A stretch of DNA of 64,000 nucleotides from Saccharothrix carnea (GCF_003014735.1 NZ_PYAX01000001.1:186001-250000), one strand, 5' to 3'; shown: positions 1-11,140, counted from the stretch's first letter. Notes: a model not told the origin generated them from the sequence alone. Program-made: numbers and translations.

Positions 1-337
1 CGGCGGGCAGGTCGACGGGCTCGGGCCGGGCGTCCAGGCGCCACCAGCGCAGCAGGCCGACCAGCCGCCGGGCCGAGCCCGTGGAACCCGCCCGCTCACC
101 ATCGGTCCACACCTCGGCGGTGGGAGACCAGCGCAGCAGCAGCGCCGCCGCACCGGTCTCCCGGACCTGCTCGGCCAGCCGGAGCGCCGCCGGGAACCCG
201 ATCTGCCTGCGCGGCAGCAGCACCGTCCCGGACGCCACCGGGACCAGTGCCGCGGGGCCCGCGGCGGCGCGGTGCAGGTTCAGCTGCAGCTCCGCGGTCG
301 GCGCGGGTGTCCAGATCAGGGTTCTCGGCACGCTCAC
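1..337 (-). CDS. N-terminal part of an unidentified protein (runs off left edge)
   Basis: An open frame of 112 codons runs off the window, starting at a GTG 9 bp after the stop of the downstream-reading transketolase subunit. Other in-frame GTGs lie 6 bp to either side. The protein begins MSVPRTLIWTPAPTAELQLN and has alternating hydrophobic and charged segments, with no signal peptide, membrane helix or motif I recognise. The tight spacing suggests it belongs to the transketolase operon. Function is unknown and only about the first third or half may be visible. Confidence 0.55.
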   Translation of the reverse strand, partial: MSVPRTLIWTPAPTAELQLNLHRAAAGPAALVPVASGTVLLPRRQIGFPAALRLAEQVRETGAAALLLRWSPTAEVWTDGERAGSTGSARRLVGLLRWWRLDARPEPVDLPA

Positions 338-346
338 AGGCACAGA

Positions 347-1246
347 TCATGCCGCAGCGGCCGGGTGGCCGAACATCCGACGCACGGCCGCGGCGATGCC
401 GAGCACGTCGAGGTCGTGCGCCGAATCGTGGTCCTCGGCCGTGCCGTAGGCCCGCAGCTCGGTGTCCCGCCGCACGCCCAGCGACCGCAGCCGGTGCGGC
501 ACGTCCGCCAGCGCCTCGGTTGCCAGGTGCGCCGACGTGCCCTCCAGGTACGGCTCGACCAGCAGCACGTCGGCCCGTTCCACCCGGCGCACCGCCGCCA
601 GCAAGCCGGCCGCGTCGAACGGCCGCACGGTGGTCGCGTAGAGCACGGTCACGTCCGCGTCCCGGGTGGCTTCGAGCACGGTGTCGAGCATCGGACCGAC
701 CGCCACCACCACGCCCTGCCGACCGCGCCGCACCTCGGTGAACCCCTCGACCACCGGGTGCGGCGCGCTGTTCTCCCGCAACGACAGCCGCAGGTAGATC
801 CGGTCGTCACGGGCCAGCGCGTCCCGCACCATCGGGCCGACCTCCGCCGGGTGGCCCGGCACGCGGACCGTCCAGCCGGGCAACGTGCCGAACAGCGCCA
901 CGTCGCCGGGCGCCTGGTGCGTGCGGCCCCACACCGGGTCGTCGTACGAGCCGCCGATGCTGACCAGCACACCGCCCAGGTCCTGGTGGCCGAAGTCCAG
1001 CTTGATCTGCTCGAACGGCCGCTCGACCAGGAACGGGGCGTAGGTGTGCACCACCGGCCGCAGCCCGCTCAGCGCCAGGCCCGCGCCCACCCCGACCATC
1101 GCCTGCTCGCGGATGCCGACGTTGATCACCCGCTCGTGCGGCGCGAACGCGTCCCGCGAGATCTCGGCCAGCACGACCGCGACCCGCGGGTCGTGCCGCA
1201 TCACGTCCTCCACGGTGTCCACGAACACCTGCCGCATCGACGTCAT
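347..1246 (-). CDS. Transketolase, C-terminal subunit (split transketolase)
   Basis: The 299-residue protein matches the second half of transketolase: a pyrimidine-binding domain followed by a transketolase C-terminal domain. The motif INVGIREQAMVGVGAG near residue 45 carries the Glu that activates the thiamine ring. With the adjacent N-terminal subunit it would form a thiamine-diphosphate enzyme moving two-carbon ketol units in the pentose phosphate pathway or a specialised sugar route. Its ATG overlaps the stop of the N-terminal subunit by 4 bp, so the two are translationally coupled. The physiological substrate cannot be read from sequence; split transketolases also occur in secondary metabolism. 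Confidence 0.85.
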   Translation of the reverse strand: MTSMRQVFVDTVEDVMRHDPRVAVVLAEISRDAFAPHERVINVGIREQAMVGVGAGLALSGLRPVVHTYAPFLVERPFEQIKLDFGHQDLGGVLVSIGGSYDDPVWGRTHQAPGDVALFGTLPGWTVRVPGHPAEVGPMVRDALARDDRIYLRLSLRENSAPHPVVEGFTEVRRGRQGVVVAVGPMLDTVLEATRDADVTVLYATTVRPFDAAGLLAAVRRVERADVLLVEPYLEGTSAHLATEALADVPHRLRSLGVRRDTELRAYGTAEDHDSAHDLDVLGIAAAVRRMFGHPAAAA

Positions 1247-1938
1247 CGCCGCTCCCCCTTGCCGATCTCCGCCACCACGACCAACGGCCGACCGGGGTGG
1301 TCCTGCGTGAACGCCGCGTAGAGCGCGGCGTGGTCCCGTCCATCCACTGTGGACGCCTGCCAGCCCTCGACCTCGAACCGCTTCGCCACCCCGCCGGGCC
1401 AACCGTGCGTACCGGAGGCGTTGTCCACCACCACCGTCACCAGGCGCTCCAAACCGAGCCGCCCGGCCAGCGCGATCGCCTCGTGGTTGCTGCCCTCGTC
1501 CAGCTCCGCGTCGCCGACCAGCACGAACGTCCGCGCGGTGCGGCCCTGCAGGCGCAGGCCGATCGCGGTGCCGACGGCGATCGGCAGGCCGTGCCCGAGC
1601 GAGCCGCTGCTGAGCTCCACGCCCTTGACCAGCACGCGGTCCGGGTGCTGGCCCAACGGCGAGTCCCACGCCGTCCACGTGTCCAATGTGGAGGGATCGA
1701 GGTAGCCCTTCGCGGCCAGCACGGCGTAGTACGCCATCGGGCCGTGCCCCTTGGACAGCAGGAACCGGTCGCGGTCCGGGTCGTCCACCCGGTCCGGCGA
1801 GACGTCCAGCACCCGGTCGTAGAGCACCCACAGCACGTCGAGCGTGGACGCCGCCGCCCACTCGTGCTTCTCGTCACCTGTCATCCGCCCGAACAACGCG
1901 GGGAGGTCCGCGTAGCCCGACTTGTCCATGACCGTCAT
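1243..1938 (-). CDS. Transketolase, N-terminal subunit (split transketolase)
   Basis: This 231-residue protein is the diphosphate-binding half of transketolase. It shows SKGHGPMAYYAVLAAKG, the loop ELSSGSLGHGLPIAVG and the thiamine-diphosphate/Mg motif beginning GDAELDEG and ending VVDN. An ATG at 1938 is preferred; 1953 and 1929 are alternatives. It is somewhat shorter than typical N-terminal subunits of about 270 residues. It is transcribed away from soxR, and a SoxR-type dyad (1954-1971) lies in its promoter region, so redox control is likely (inference). Confidence 0.85.
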   Translation of the reverse strand: MTVMDKSGYADLPALFGRMTGDEKHEWAAASTLDVLWVLYDRVLDVSPDRVDDPDRDRFLLSKGHGPMAYYAVLAAKGYLDPSTLDTWTAWDSPLGQHPDRVLVKGVELSSGSLGHGLPIAVGTAIGLRLQGRTARTFVLVGDAELDEGSNHEAIALAGRLGLERLVTVVVDNASGTHGWPGGVAKRFEVEGWQASTVDGRDHAALYAAFTQDHPGRPLVVVAEIGKGERR

Positions 1939-1953
1939 GACTCCACGAAACAA

Positions 1954-1985
1954 CTTCGACTTAGGTAGAGGTCAACCCATAGTAT
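1954..1985. promoter_or_regulatory. Divergent soxR / transketolase promoter with SoxR-type box
   Basis: On the plus strand, TTCGAC (1955-1960) and TAGTAT (1980-1985) are separated by 19 bp, the long spacer typical of MerR-family promoters; transcription would start at or beside the soxR GTG. On the minus strand, TTGACC (1975-1970) begins a candidate SoxR box CCTCTACCTAAGTCGAAG (1971-1954). It matches the soxS box CCTCAAGTTAACTTGAGG at 12 of 18 positions, and 6 of 9 half-site positions are symmetric. The minus -10 is poor (TTTCGT at 19 bp or TGTTTC at 17 bp). Confidence 0.5.
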
Positions 1986-1991
1986 GGGCAC

Positions 1992-2453
1992 GTGAGCAAG
2001 TTGCCGGAAATGTTGACCATCGGTCAGGTGGCCGAACGCAGCGGCGTGCCGCACACCGCGTTGAGGTTCTACGAGGAACGGGGGCTGATCTCGTCCGACC
2101 GCACCGCGGGCAACCAGCGCCGGTACCCGCGGCACGTGCTGCGGCGGCTGGCGTTCATCCGCACCGCGCAGCGGGTCGGGCTGTCGCTGGAGGACGTGCA
2201 CGCGGCGCTGGCGACGTTGCCGGACAACCGCACGCCGACCAAGTCGGACTGGAGCAGGCTGTCGGCGAGCTGGCAGGTGGAGCTGGACGCGCGGATCGAC
2301 GCGCTTCGCCGGCTGCGCGACCGGCTGACCTCGTGCATCGGGTGCGGGTGCCTGTCGCTGCGCAGCTGCACGCTGCAGAACTTCGACGACGAGCAGGCCG
2401 CGGACGGTCCCGGCGCGCCCAAGCTCAAACCCGCCGTCGAAGGCGGCACGTGA
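1992..2453 (+). CDS. soxR: Redox-sensing MerR-family regulator SoxR
   Basis: The 153-residue protein has a MerR helix-turn-helix at the N terminus (LTIGQVAERSGVPHTALRFY), a dimerisation helix, and the SoxR signature CIGCGCLSLRSC, i.e. C-x2-C-x-C-x5-C, which binds a redox-active [2Fe-2S] cluster. The GTG start sits 6 bp after a TAGTAT -10, so the mRNA is probably leaderless. In actinomycetes SoxR answers redox-cycling metabolites, often endogenous antibiotics, rather than superoxide as such. The divergent transketolase pair is the obvious nearby target. Confidence 0.9.
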   Translation: MSKLPEMLTIGQVAERSGVPHTALRFYEERGLISSDRTAGNQRRYPRHVLRRLAFIRTAQRVGLSLEDVHAALATLPDNRTPTKSDWSRLSASWQVELDARIDALRRLRDRLTSCIGCGCLSLRSCTLQNFDDEQAADGPGAPKLKPAVEGGT

Positions 2454-2505
2454 AAACCTGTTGTGCCCGCGTGCTGCACTGGAAGTCGTGCAAGAGAAGA
2501 AGCAG

Positions 2506-3021
2506 ATGATCCGCTTGTCGAAGCGGATGTCCAAGGTCCTGCGCCACGAACCGGAACGGGTCGGGCTGACGCTCGACGCGGCCGGGTGGGTGGACCTGGA
2601 CGATTTCGTGCGCGCCCTGGGCGTGAGCCGGGCGCAGGTGCTGGAGGTGGTGGCGGACAACGACAAGCAGCGGTTCGCGATCGAGGACGGGCGCATCCGG
2701 GCCAACCAGGGGCACACCGTGGAGGTGTCGTTGGACCTGCCGGTCACCGAGCCGCCCGCCGAGCTGTACCACGGGACGGTGGGCCGGTCCCTGCCCGACA
2801 TCTTCCGGGACGGGCTGCGGCCGATGGCGCGGCACGACGTGCACCTGTCCGCGTCCGTGGAGACGGCCGTGCGGGTCGGGTCACGCCGGGGCAAGCCGGT
2901 GGTGCTGGTCGTCGACGCCGCGGCCATGGCCGCAGACGGTCACGAGTTCCGGGTGAGCGCCAACGGCGTGTGGCTGGTGGCCGCCGTGCCGCCTAACTAC
3001 CTGCGAGAACACGTCTCGTGA
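2506..3021 (+). CDS. kptA: RNA 2'-phosphotransferase (Tpt1/KptA family)
   Basis: The 171-residue protein carries the family hallmarks in order: LSKRMSKVLRHEP with the catalytic Arg-His, GRIRANQGHTV, LYHGT, HLSASVETAVRVGSRRG and a C-terminal GVWLVAAVPP. The enzyme removes an internal 2'-phosphate from RNA by transfer to NAD+, giving ADP-ribose 1'',2''-cyclic phosphate. The ATG at 2506 is preferred because GAGAAG lies just upstream; a GTG at 2488 is possible. Its 3' end overlaps the convergent tetR by 29 bp. Bacteria lack the fungal-type tRNA splicing that needs this step, so its bacterial substrate is unclear. Confidence 0.88.
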   Translation: MIRLSKRMSKVLRHEPERVGLTLDAAGWVDLDDFVRALGVSRAQVLEVVADNDKQRFAIEDGRIRANQGHTVEVSLDLPVTEPPAELYHGTVGRSLPDIFRDGLRPMARHDVHLSASVETAVRVGSRRGKPVVLVVDAAAMAADGHEFRVSANGVWLVAAVPPNYLREHVS

Positions 3022-3583
3022 GCCAGTCGAGGCCCGCGACGACCTCGTCCGGGGTCAAGCCCCGCACCTGTCTTTGGTACTGGTAGACCTCCGGGGCCAA
3101 CGGCGCCATCAGGGCGTCCACCACGGCCGCCGGTGCGCCGTCCACCAGCGAGGCCACGTGCCGCCGCCAGAACCCGTAGGCACCGGCCCGGAACCGCGCC
3201 CGGCCCGTCTCCGCGCCGAGCACCACGTGCAGGTGCCGTTCCAGCAGGCCGACCATGGTCCGGTAGAACGCGGCCAGCCGTTCGTCCGGCGGCGCGCCCG
3301 GCCCCAGCGGCGGCGGACCCGTGAGGATGCGGTCCTGGATCTCGGACTCGTGCTCGTCCAGCAGCGCCTGCGCGATCGACGTCGTGTCCGGGTAGCGCCG
3401 GTACAGCGTGGCCCGGCCCACGCCCGCGGCCCGTGCGATGTCCTCCATCGTCACGCCGACCGCCCCGCCGGCCGCGGCGAACACCTCTTCCGCGGCGGCG
3501 AGCACGCGGGCCCGGTTGCGTGCGGCGTCGGCCCGTTCCCGAGGGCGACCGACGGTGATGGCGACCTGCGCCGGTGACGACAT
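2993..3583 (-). CDS. TetR-family transcriptional regulator
   Basis: The protein is about 196 residues. The N-terminal helix-turn-helix is clear (VTMEDIARAAGVGRATLYRR), followed by an all-helical ligand domain typical of small-molecule-responsive repressors. The ATG at 3583 is chosen over 3595 because a TATGGT -10 (3596-3591) ends 7 bp upstream, implying a leaderless message. The ligand and target are unknown, and no divergent gene is adjacent. The upstream intergenic region (3632-3752) is filled with the 13-mer repeat family. Confidence 0.85.
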   Translation of the reverse strand: MSSPAQVAITVGRPRERADAARNRARVLAAAEEVFAAAGGAVGVTMEDIARAAGVGRATLYRRYPDTTSIAQALLDEHESEIQDRILTGPPPLGPGAPPDERLAAFYRTMVGLLERHLHVVLGAETGRARFRAGAYGFWRRHVASLVDGAPAAVVDALMAPLAPEVYQYQRQVRGLTPDEVVAGLDWLTRRVLAGS

Positions 3584-3631
3584 GTGACCAACCATACGCA
3601 GACAGCCAAGCCCGCCACGCCCAACGCGCCT

Positions 3632-3752
3632 GAATGTTCAACCTCGAGGGTCCTGAACGTAGGACACACGGGACCCGAACGTAGGACACGCGCGCGTGTC
3701 CTACGTTCCGAACGCGCTTGTCGAACGCTCAGGACCCCCGAGTTCTGCGTTC
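3632..3752. repeat. 13-mer repeat cluster A, with a 32-bp perfect palindrome
   Basis: Copies of the degenerate 13-mer GARYGTWGRACWC lie at 3655-3667 and 3677-3689 (GAACGTAGGACAC) and inverted at 3696-3708 (GTGTCCTACGTTC). Imperfect relatives occur at 3632-3645 and 3740-3752. The second and third copies form a perfect 32-bp palindrome, 3677-3708, with 16-bp arms and no loop. The cluster sits between tetR and the small membrane gene of the his operon, both read leftward. Related clusters occur at 18736-18792 and 47897-48140. Confidence 0.85.
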
Positions 3753-3755
3753 GGG

Positions 3756-3911
3756 TCAGAGGAGCCAGGCGAGGGCGGCGCCCACGGCGACGACGGTCAG
3801 GACCAGCAGGACGACGGCCAGGCCGCGGGCCGTCTTCCACGTGCTGTAGACGCCACCGCCGAGGAAGCCGGCCAGGGCGATCAGCCCGATGACCACGTAC
3901 TCCTTCGGCAT
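3756..3911 (-). CDS. Small two-helix membrane protein downstream of hisB
   Basis: An ATG-started frame of 51 codons begins immediately after the hisB stop. The product starts MPKEYVVIGLIALAGFLGGG, has a short polar loop (YSTWKTARG) and a second hydrophobic segment ending ALAWLL. That gives two transmembrane helices filling almost the whole protein. Good codon bias in the third position and zero spacing to hisB support a real operon member. No function is recognised. Confidence 0.65.
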   Translation of the reverse strand: MPKEYVVIGLIALAGFLGGGVYSTWKTARGLAVVLLVLTVVAVGAALAWLL

Positions 3912-6924
<3,013 letters not shown>

Positions 6925-7077
6925 GCCCTCAAGGGTAAGGCGTCGCCAATTCCGTCAACTGTCAGCCCGGGTCGCGAGTGGTGAACCCGACAAACGGAGG
7001 CTACCTCTATCCGTGATCAAGGGGCCACGCTGCGTGTGCACATCTCCGTCGCAAACCCTGCTGATGATGGAGGCTTG

Positions 7078-8391
7078 ATGTTCACCAAGCGGCGCGGCCT
7101 TGTGGCCGCCGCGCTGGTCGCGAGCGTGGCCCTGGTGCTCCCTGCGCACCCCGGGTCGGCACAACCGGCGACCGCGCAATCCCCCGAGCGGATCGTGTTC
7201 GAGGTGACCGCGACCACACCCGAGGCGCGCACGAAGGTCGCCCGGACCGGGGTCGACGTCCTCGGTCAGCACGGCGACACGCTCACCGTGATCGCCGAAC
7301 CCCGCCAGCAGTGGCTGCTGCGCGCCACCGGGCTGCCGGTGCGGCACGCCGGTGACGCGGACGCCCAGCTCGCGGGCCTGGGCAAGGCGGACTTCGCCGA
7401 TCCCCAGCTCGGCACGCTGGACTTCCCGTCCGGCTACACCGGCTACCACAACTACGCCGAGATGGTCGCCGAGCTGAACCAGACCGTCCGCGACCACCCG
7501 AACCTGGTCACGCTGCGCAGCATCGGCAAGTCGTACCAGAACCGCGACCTGTGGATGATCAAGATCAGCGACAACCCGGCGTCCGACGAGTCCGAGCCGG
7601 AGGTGCTGTTCACCTGCAACCAGCACGCGCGTGAGCACCTGACCGTGGAGATGTGCCTGCACATCATCAAGCGGTACACGGACAACTACGCGTCCAACGC
7701 GGCCGTGAAGGGTGCGGTCGACAGCCGGGAGATCTGGGTCATCCCCAGCGTCAACCCGGACGGCGCGGAGTACGACATCGCGACCGGCTCGTTCCGGGCG
7801 TGGCGCAAGAACCGGCAGCCGAACTCGACCTCGACCGGCACCGACCCGAACCGCAACTGGGGCCACCAGTGGGGCTGCTGCGGCGGTTCCAGCGGCAGCG
7901 GGTCGAGCGAGACCTACCGCGGCCCGTCCGCGTTCTCCGCGCCCGAGGTGGCCCGCGTGCGCGACTTCGTGAACACCCGCGTGGTGGGCGGTGTGCAGCA
8001 GATCAAGTCGCACATCGACTGGCACACGTTCTCGGAGCTGATCCTGTGGCCGTACGGCTACACCTACAACGACACCGCGCCCGGCCTGGACGCCACCCAG
8101 GCCAACGTGTTCCAGACCATGGGCAGGCGGATGGCGTCGCTGAACGGCTACACCCCGCAGCAGGCCAGCGACCTCTACATCACCGATGGCAGCGTGGACG
8201 ACTGGATGTGGGCCGCCCACGGCATCTGGAGCTACACGTTCGAGATGTACCCCAGGTCCGCGAGCGGCACCAGCGGCTTCTACCCGCGTGACACGGTGAT
8301 CGCCGCGCAGACCTCGCGCAACGACACCGCGGTGCAGCTGTTCCTCGACTACTCCGACTGCGTACCGCGCATCACCGGGCGCACCTGCTGA
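7078..8391 (+). CDS. Secreted zinc carboxypeptidase (peptidase family M14)
   Basis: The 437-residue exoenzyme begins with a signal peptide (basic MFTKRRG, hydrophobic stretch, then AHPGSAQ) and a propeptide-like region of about 80 residues. The catalytic domain has zinc ligands H183 and E186 (NQHAREHL), H312 (SHIDWHTF) and general base E389 (YTFEMYP). Their spacing agrees with carboxypeptidase A/T. It removes C-terminal residues from peptides outside the cell. GGAGG at 7069-7073 supports the ATG at 7078. Its 3' end overlaps the convergent PLP-enzyme gene by 20 bp. Confidence 0.9.
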   Translation: MFTKRRGLVAAALVASVALVLPAHPGSAQPATAQSPERIVFEVTATTPEARTKVARTGVDVLGQHGDTLTVIAEPRQQWLLRATGLPVRHAGDADAQLAGLGKADFADPQLGTLDFPSGYTGYHNYAEMVAELNQTVRDHPNLVTLRSIGKSYQNRDLWMIKISDNPASDESEPEVLFTCNQHAREHLTVEMCLHIIKRYTDNYASNAAVKGAVDSREIWVIPSVNPDGAEYDIATGSFRAWRKNRQPNSTSTGTDPNRNWGHQWGCCGGSSGSGSSETYRGPSAFSAPEVARVRDFVNTRVVGGVQQIKSHIDWHTFSELILWPYGYTYNDTAPGLDATQANVFQTMGRRMASLNGYTPQQASDLYITDGSVDDWMWAAHGIWSYTFEMYPRSASGTSGFYPRDTVIAAQTSRNDTAVQLFLDYSDCVPRITGRTC

Positions 8392-9502
8392 CGGCCTCCA
8401 CGGCCTGATCGACCTGGTCGGGCTCGACGAAGTAGTGCGGTGAGGCCCTCACCACCTCGTCGAGCCCGCGCCGGGTCATGTCCAGCAACGTGGACGACGC
8501 GCCGCTCACGGTCACCGTCACGCCCGCCTCGGCCAGCCGGTCGCGCACCTCGGTCGCGGTGAGGCCGTCGACGGTGAACGTGACGATGCCCGCCTTGCGC
8601 ACGCCCGGGTCGCGCACGGTCACGCCCGGCAGCGCGGCCAGGCCCTCGCGGAGCCGACCCGCCCGCTCGCCGACCTCGCGTTCGATCACGTCGATGCCCT
8701 TGGCCAGCGCGTACCGTGCCGCCGCGATGAACCCGAGCCGGTCGGCGACGCTGGTCTCCCACGTCTCGTAGACCCGCGCGTCGTCCCGCAGCCGGATCTC
8801 GTCGGGCCCGGTCCACTCGGCGCTGTGCAGGTCGACCAGGCGTGGCCTCATGCGCTCCGCGGCCTCACGGCGCACCACGAGCACGCCGGTGCCACGCGGA
8901 CCGCGCAGCCACTTGCGGCCCGTGCCCGAGATCAGGTCCACGCCCAGCTCGTCGGCGCGCACCGGCAGCTGCCCGATCGACTGGCACGCGTCCAGCAGCA
9001 CCAGCGCGCCCACCTCGTGCGCCGCCTGTGCGACCTCGCGCGCCGGGTTCACCAGCCCGCTGTTGGTCGGCACGTGCACCAGCGAGACCAGCTTCACCCG
9101 CTCGTCCAGCACCTCCTTCAACGCGGCCACGTCGATCTGCCCGAACTCGTCCGAAGGCACCGCCTCCGCGGAGGCACCGACCTCCCGCGCCCGGTGCAGG
9201 ATCGGGATCGCCGTGCCCGCGTACTCCGCCTCGCTGAACAGCACCCGGTCACCCGCGGCCAGCGGCACGGCGTCGAACGCGGCCAGCCACGACTTGGTCG
9301 CGCTGTCGGTGAACGCGATCTCGTCCGGCCGCGCGCCCAGCAGCTCGGCGAACACCCCGTACCCGGCTTCCAGGTCGTCCTCGCGCTCGCGTGCGGCGAC
9401 GTACCCGCCGACCTCGGCCTCCCGCCGCAGGTGGCCGATCACCTCGTCCAGCACCTCACGCGGAGGCAGGGACGAACCGGCCGAGTCCAGGAAAATGGTC
9501 AC
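8372..9502 (-). CDS. Class V aminotransferase-fold PLP enzyme
   Basis: The 376-residue protein belongs to the NifS/isopenicillin-N-epimerase-like branch of fold-type I PLP enzymes. It starts near MTIFLDSAGSSLPP, has VHVPTNSGLVNP, the aspartate context VLLDACQSIGQLP, and the PLP-lysine in SGTGRKWLRGPRGTG. A GTG at 9502 follows a GGGGG Shine-Dalgarno-like run; an upstream GTG at 9535 is less likely. The reaction is not clear: cysteine desulfurase, lyase and epimerase members share these features. No partner genes help. Confidence 0.75.
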   Translation of the reverse strand: MTIFLDSAGSSLPPREVLDEVIGHLRREAEVGGYVAAREREDDLEAGYGVFAELLGARPDEIAFTDSATKSWLAAFDAVPLAAGDRVLFSEAEYAGTAIPILHRAREVGASAEAVPSDEFGQIDVAALKEVLDERVKLVSLVHVPTNSGLVNPAREVAQAAHEVGALVLLDACQSIGQLPVRADELGVDLISGTGRKWLRGPRGTGVLVVRREAAERMRPRLVDLHSAEWTGPDEIRLRDDARVYETWETSVADRLGFIAAARYALAKGIDVIEREVGERAGRLREGLAALPGVTVRDPGVRKAGIVTFTVDGLTATEVRDRLAEAGVTVTVSGASSTLLDMTRRGLDEVVRASPHYFVEPDQVDQAVEAVSRCAR

Positions 9503-9566
9503 TGAGTGCCCCCATGCGCTCGTGGCTGCCCGCACTTATCGCCACCAGCATGCAACAAGAACGGGG

Positions 9567-11123
9567 CTAGCGGGGCGTCCACTTCTCCAGGTTCCACCAC
9601 GGGCCCCACGACAGCGCGCCGTGCGCGTGCGGGTCCACGACCTCTTGGTAGCCGTTCCAGTTCTCCCGCACCACGTACGTGTGCTGCACCGTCGCCAGCA
9701 CCACCATGCCCGGCGCCGCCACGTAGGCGCGCTGGAGCTGCTTGTACGCCGCCGCCCGCTGCGCCGGGTCCAGCAGCGAGCGCCCGGTGTCGAGGGCGGC
9801 GTCCACCTGCGGGTTCGAGTAGCCCCACGGGTTGGGCGTGTGCAGCGGCTGGTAGGTCATCAGGTCCGGGTCGAACGGCGTGCCGCCGCCGTGGAGCAGC
9901 GCGTCCACGCCCAGCCTCGGCGTGACCGCGTCCCAGCCCAGCCCGGCCAGCTGCACGTCGATGCCGACCGCCTTGGCGTCCGCGGCGAACGCGGTGGCCA
10001 GGTCGGCGCGCACCACGTCGCCGATCGGGTACATCAACGTGAACCGGGCGACCACGCCGTCACGCGTCCGCACACCGTCCGCGCCGCGCACCCAGCCGGC
10101 CTGGTCCAGCAGCAGCTCGGCCAGCCCCTTGTCGTAGGCGAACCGCGCGCCGGTCTCCACGAACTCCGGCAGCGTGTCCGGCACCGGGGTGCTCGCCTCC
10201 GCGCCCTTGCCGCCGAGCAGGTTGTCCACCATGCCCTTGCGGTTGACCGCGTGGTTCAACGCCATCCGGATCGCGCTGTCACCCGTCACGGCGCCACCCG
10301 GCAGCGTGACCGCACGCAGGTCGGCGGTGCGGTGCGTGATCACCCTCATGCCGTTCGCGCTGCCGAACGACGCGGCCAGCCGGGGCGGCAGCGCGGTGCC
10401 GTCGAAGTCGCCCGCCTGCAGCCGCTGCGCCCGCGTGTTGTCGTCCGGCACGAACACCACGGTCAGCTTGCGGATCTTGGGCTCGCCGCCGAAGTAGGAG
10501 GCGTTGGCCTCCAGCACCAGCCGGTCGCCCTTGCGCCACTCCACCAGCCGGTACGGGCCGGTGCCGACCGGTTGCACCTCGCGCAACGGGCCGCCGAGCG
10601 CCTCGCTGGGCAGGATGCCGAGCACGAGCGTGTGCGGGAACGCCGCCCACGGCCTGGCCAGCGTGAACCGGACCGTGTGCAGGTCCAGCTGCTCCACGCC
10701 GGTCAGCTCCGCGAAGGAGGCCCGCTCGGTCGAGCCGGACGCCGGGTCCAGCAACGCCCGGTAGGTGGCCACCACGTCCTCGGGCCCGAACGACGTGCCA
10801 TCGGTGAACTTCACGTCCTCGCGCAGCGGCACCGTCCAGCTCAGCCCGTCCGCGGAGGGCGTGGGCGGGTCGGCGGCGAGCTTCGGCCGCACCGAGCCGT
10901 CCACGCGGTGCTCCACGAGCCCGTCGTACAGCTTCGACACGCCCTCGCGGCCGTAGCCGAGCAGCGGGTTCAGCGTGGTCGGCTCGATCGGGTCGGCCAG
11001 CACGATGGCGCTGTTGTCCGACGTGCCCTCGGCGCTCGGTGTCGTCGAGCCGGTGCACCCCGCGGCGACGAGGACGGCTGCGACGACGAGCGGGGGCAGG
11101 AGGGAGCGCACGAGACCCGACAC
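9567..11123 (-). CDS. Peptide/nickel-type ABC transporter substrate-binding lipoprotein
   Basis: The 518-residue protein starts with a lipoprotein signal peptide ending in the lipobox VLVAAGC (Cys23). The rest is a family 5 extracellular solute-binding domain, with the characteristic early segment EPTTLNPLLG, LREDVKFTDGTSFGPEDVV, and GTGPYRLVEW. It should be anchored to the outer face of the membrane and capture oligopeptides or similar ligands. No permease or ATPase genes adjoin it, so it is an orphan component. The GTG start lies only 17 bp from the divergent amidase gene. Confidence 0.88.
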   Translation of the reverse strand: MSGLVRSLLPPLVVAAVLVAAGCTGSTTPSAEGTSDNSAIVLADPIEPTTLNPLLGYGREGVSKLYDGLVEHRVDGSVRPKLAADPPTPSADGLSWTVPLREDVKFTDGTSFGPEDVVATYRALLDPASGSTERASFAELTGVEQLDLHTVRFTLARPWAAFPHTLVLGILPSEALGGPLREVQPVGTGPYRLVEWRKGDRLVLEANASYFGGEPKIRKLTVVFVPDDNTRAQRLQAGDFDGTALPPRLAASFGSANGMRVITHRTADLRAVTLPGGAVTGDSAIRMALNHAVNRKGMVDNLLGGKGAEASTPVPDTLPEFVETGARFAYDKGLAELLLDQAGWVRGADGVRTRDGVVARFTLMYPIGDVVRADLATAFAADAKAVGIDVQLAGLGWDAVTPRLGVDALLHGGGTPFDPDLMTYQPLHTPNPWGYSNPQVDAALDTGRSLLDPAQRAAAYKQLQRAYVAAPGMVVLATVQHTYVVRENWNGYQEVVDPHAHGALSWGPWWNLEKWTPR

Positions 11124-11140
11124 TACCTAGAGTGGGCCAC

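Noticed and set aside
1247-1861. Upstream in-frame extension of the transketolase C subunit to 1861
   Set aside because: The extension would overlap the N subunit in another frame and is Arg/Gly-rich. The ATG at 1246 with a 4-bp overlap fits the family start.
9567-11123. Complete peptide ABC transporter operon
   Set aside because: Only the substrate-binding lipoprotein is present. Both neighbours are unrelated enzymes, so no permease or ATPase can be assigned.
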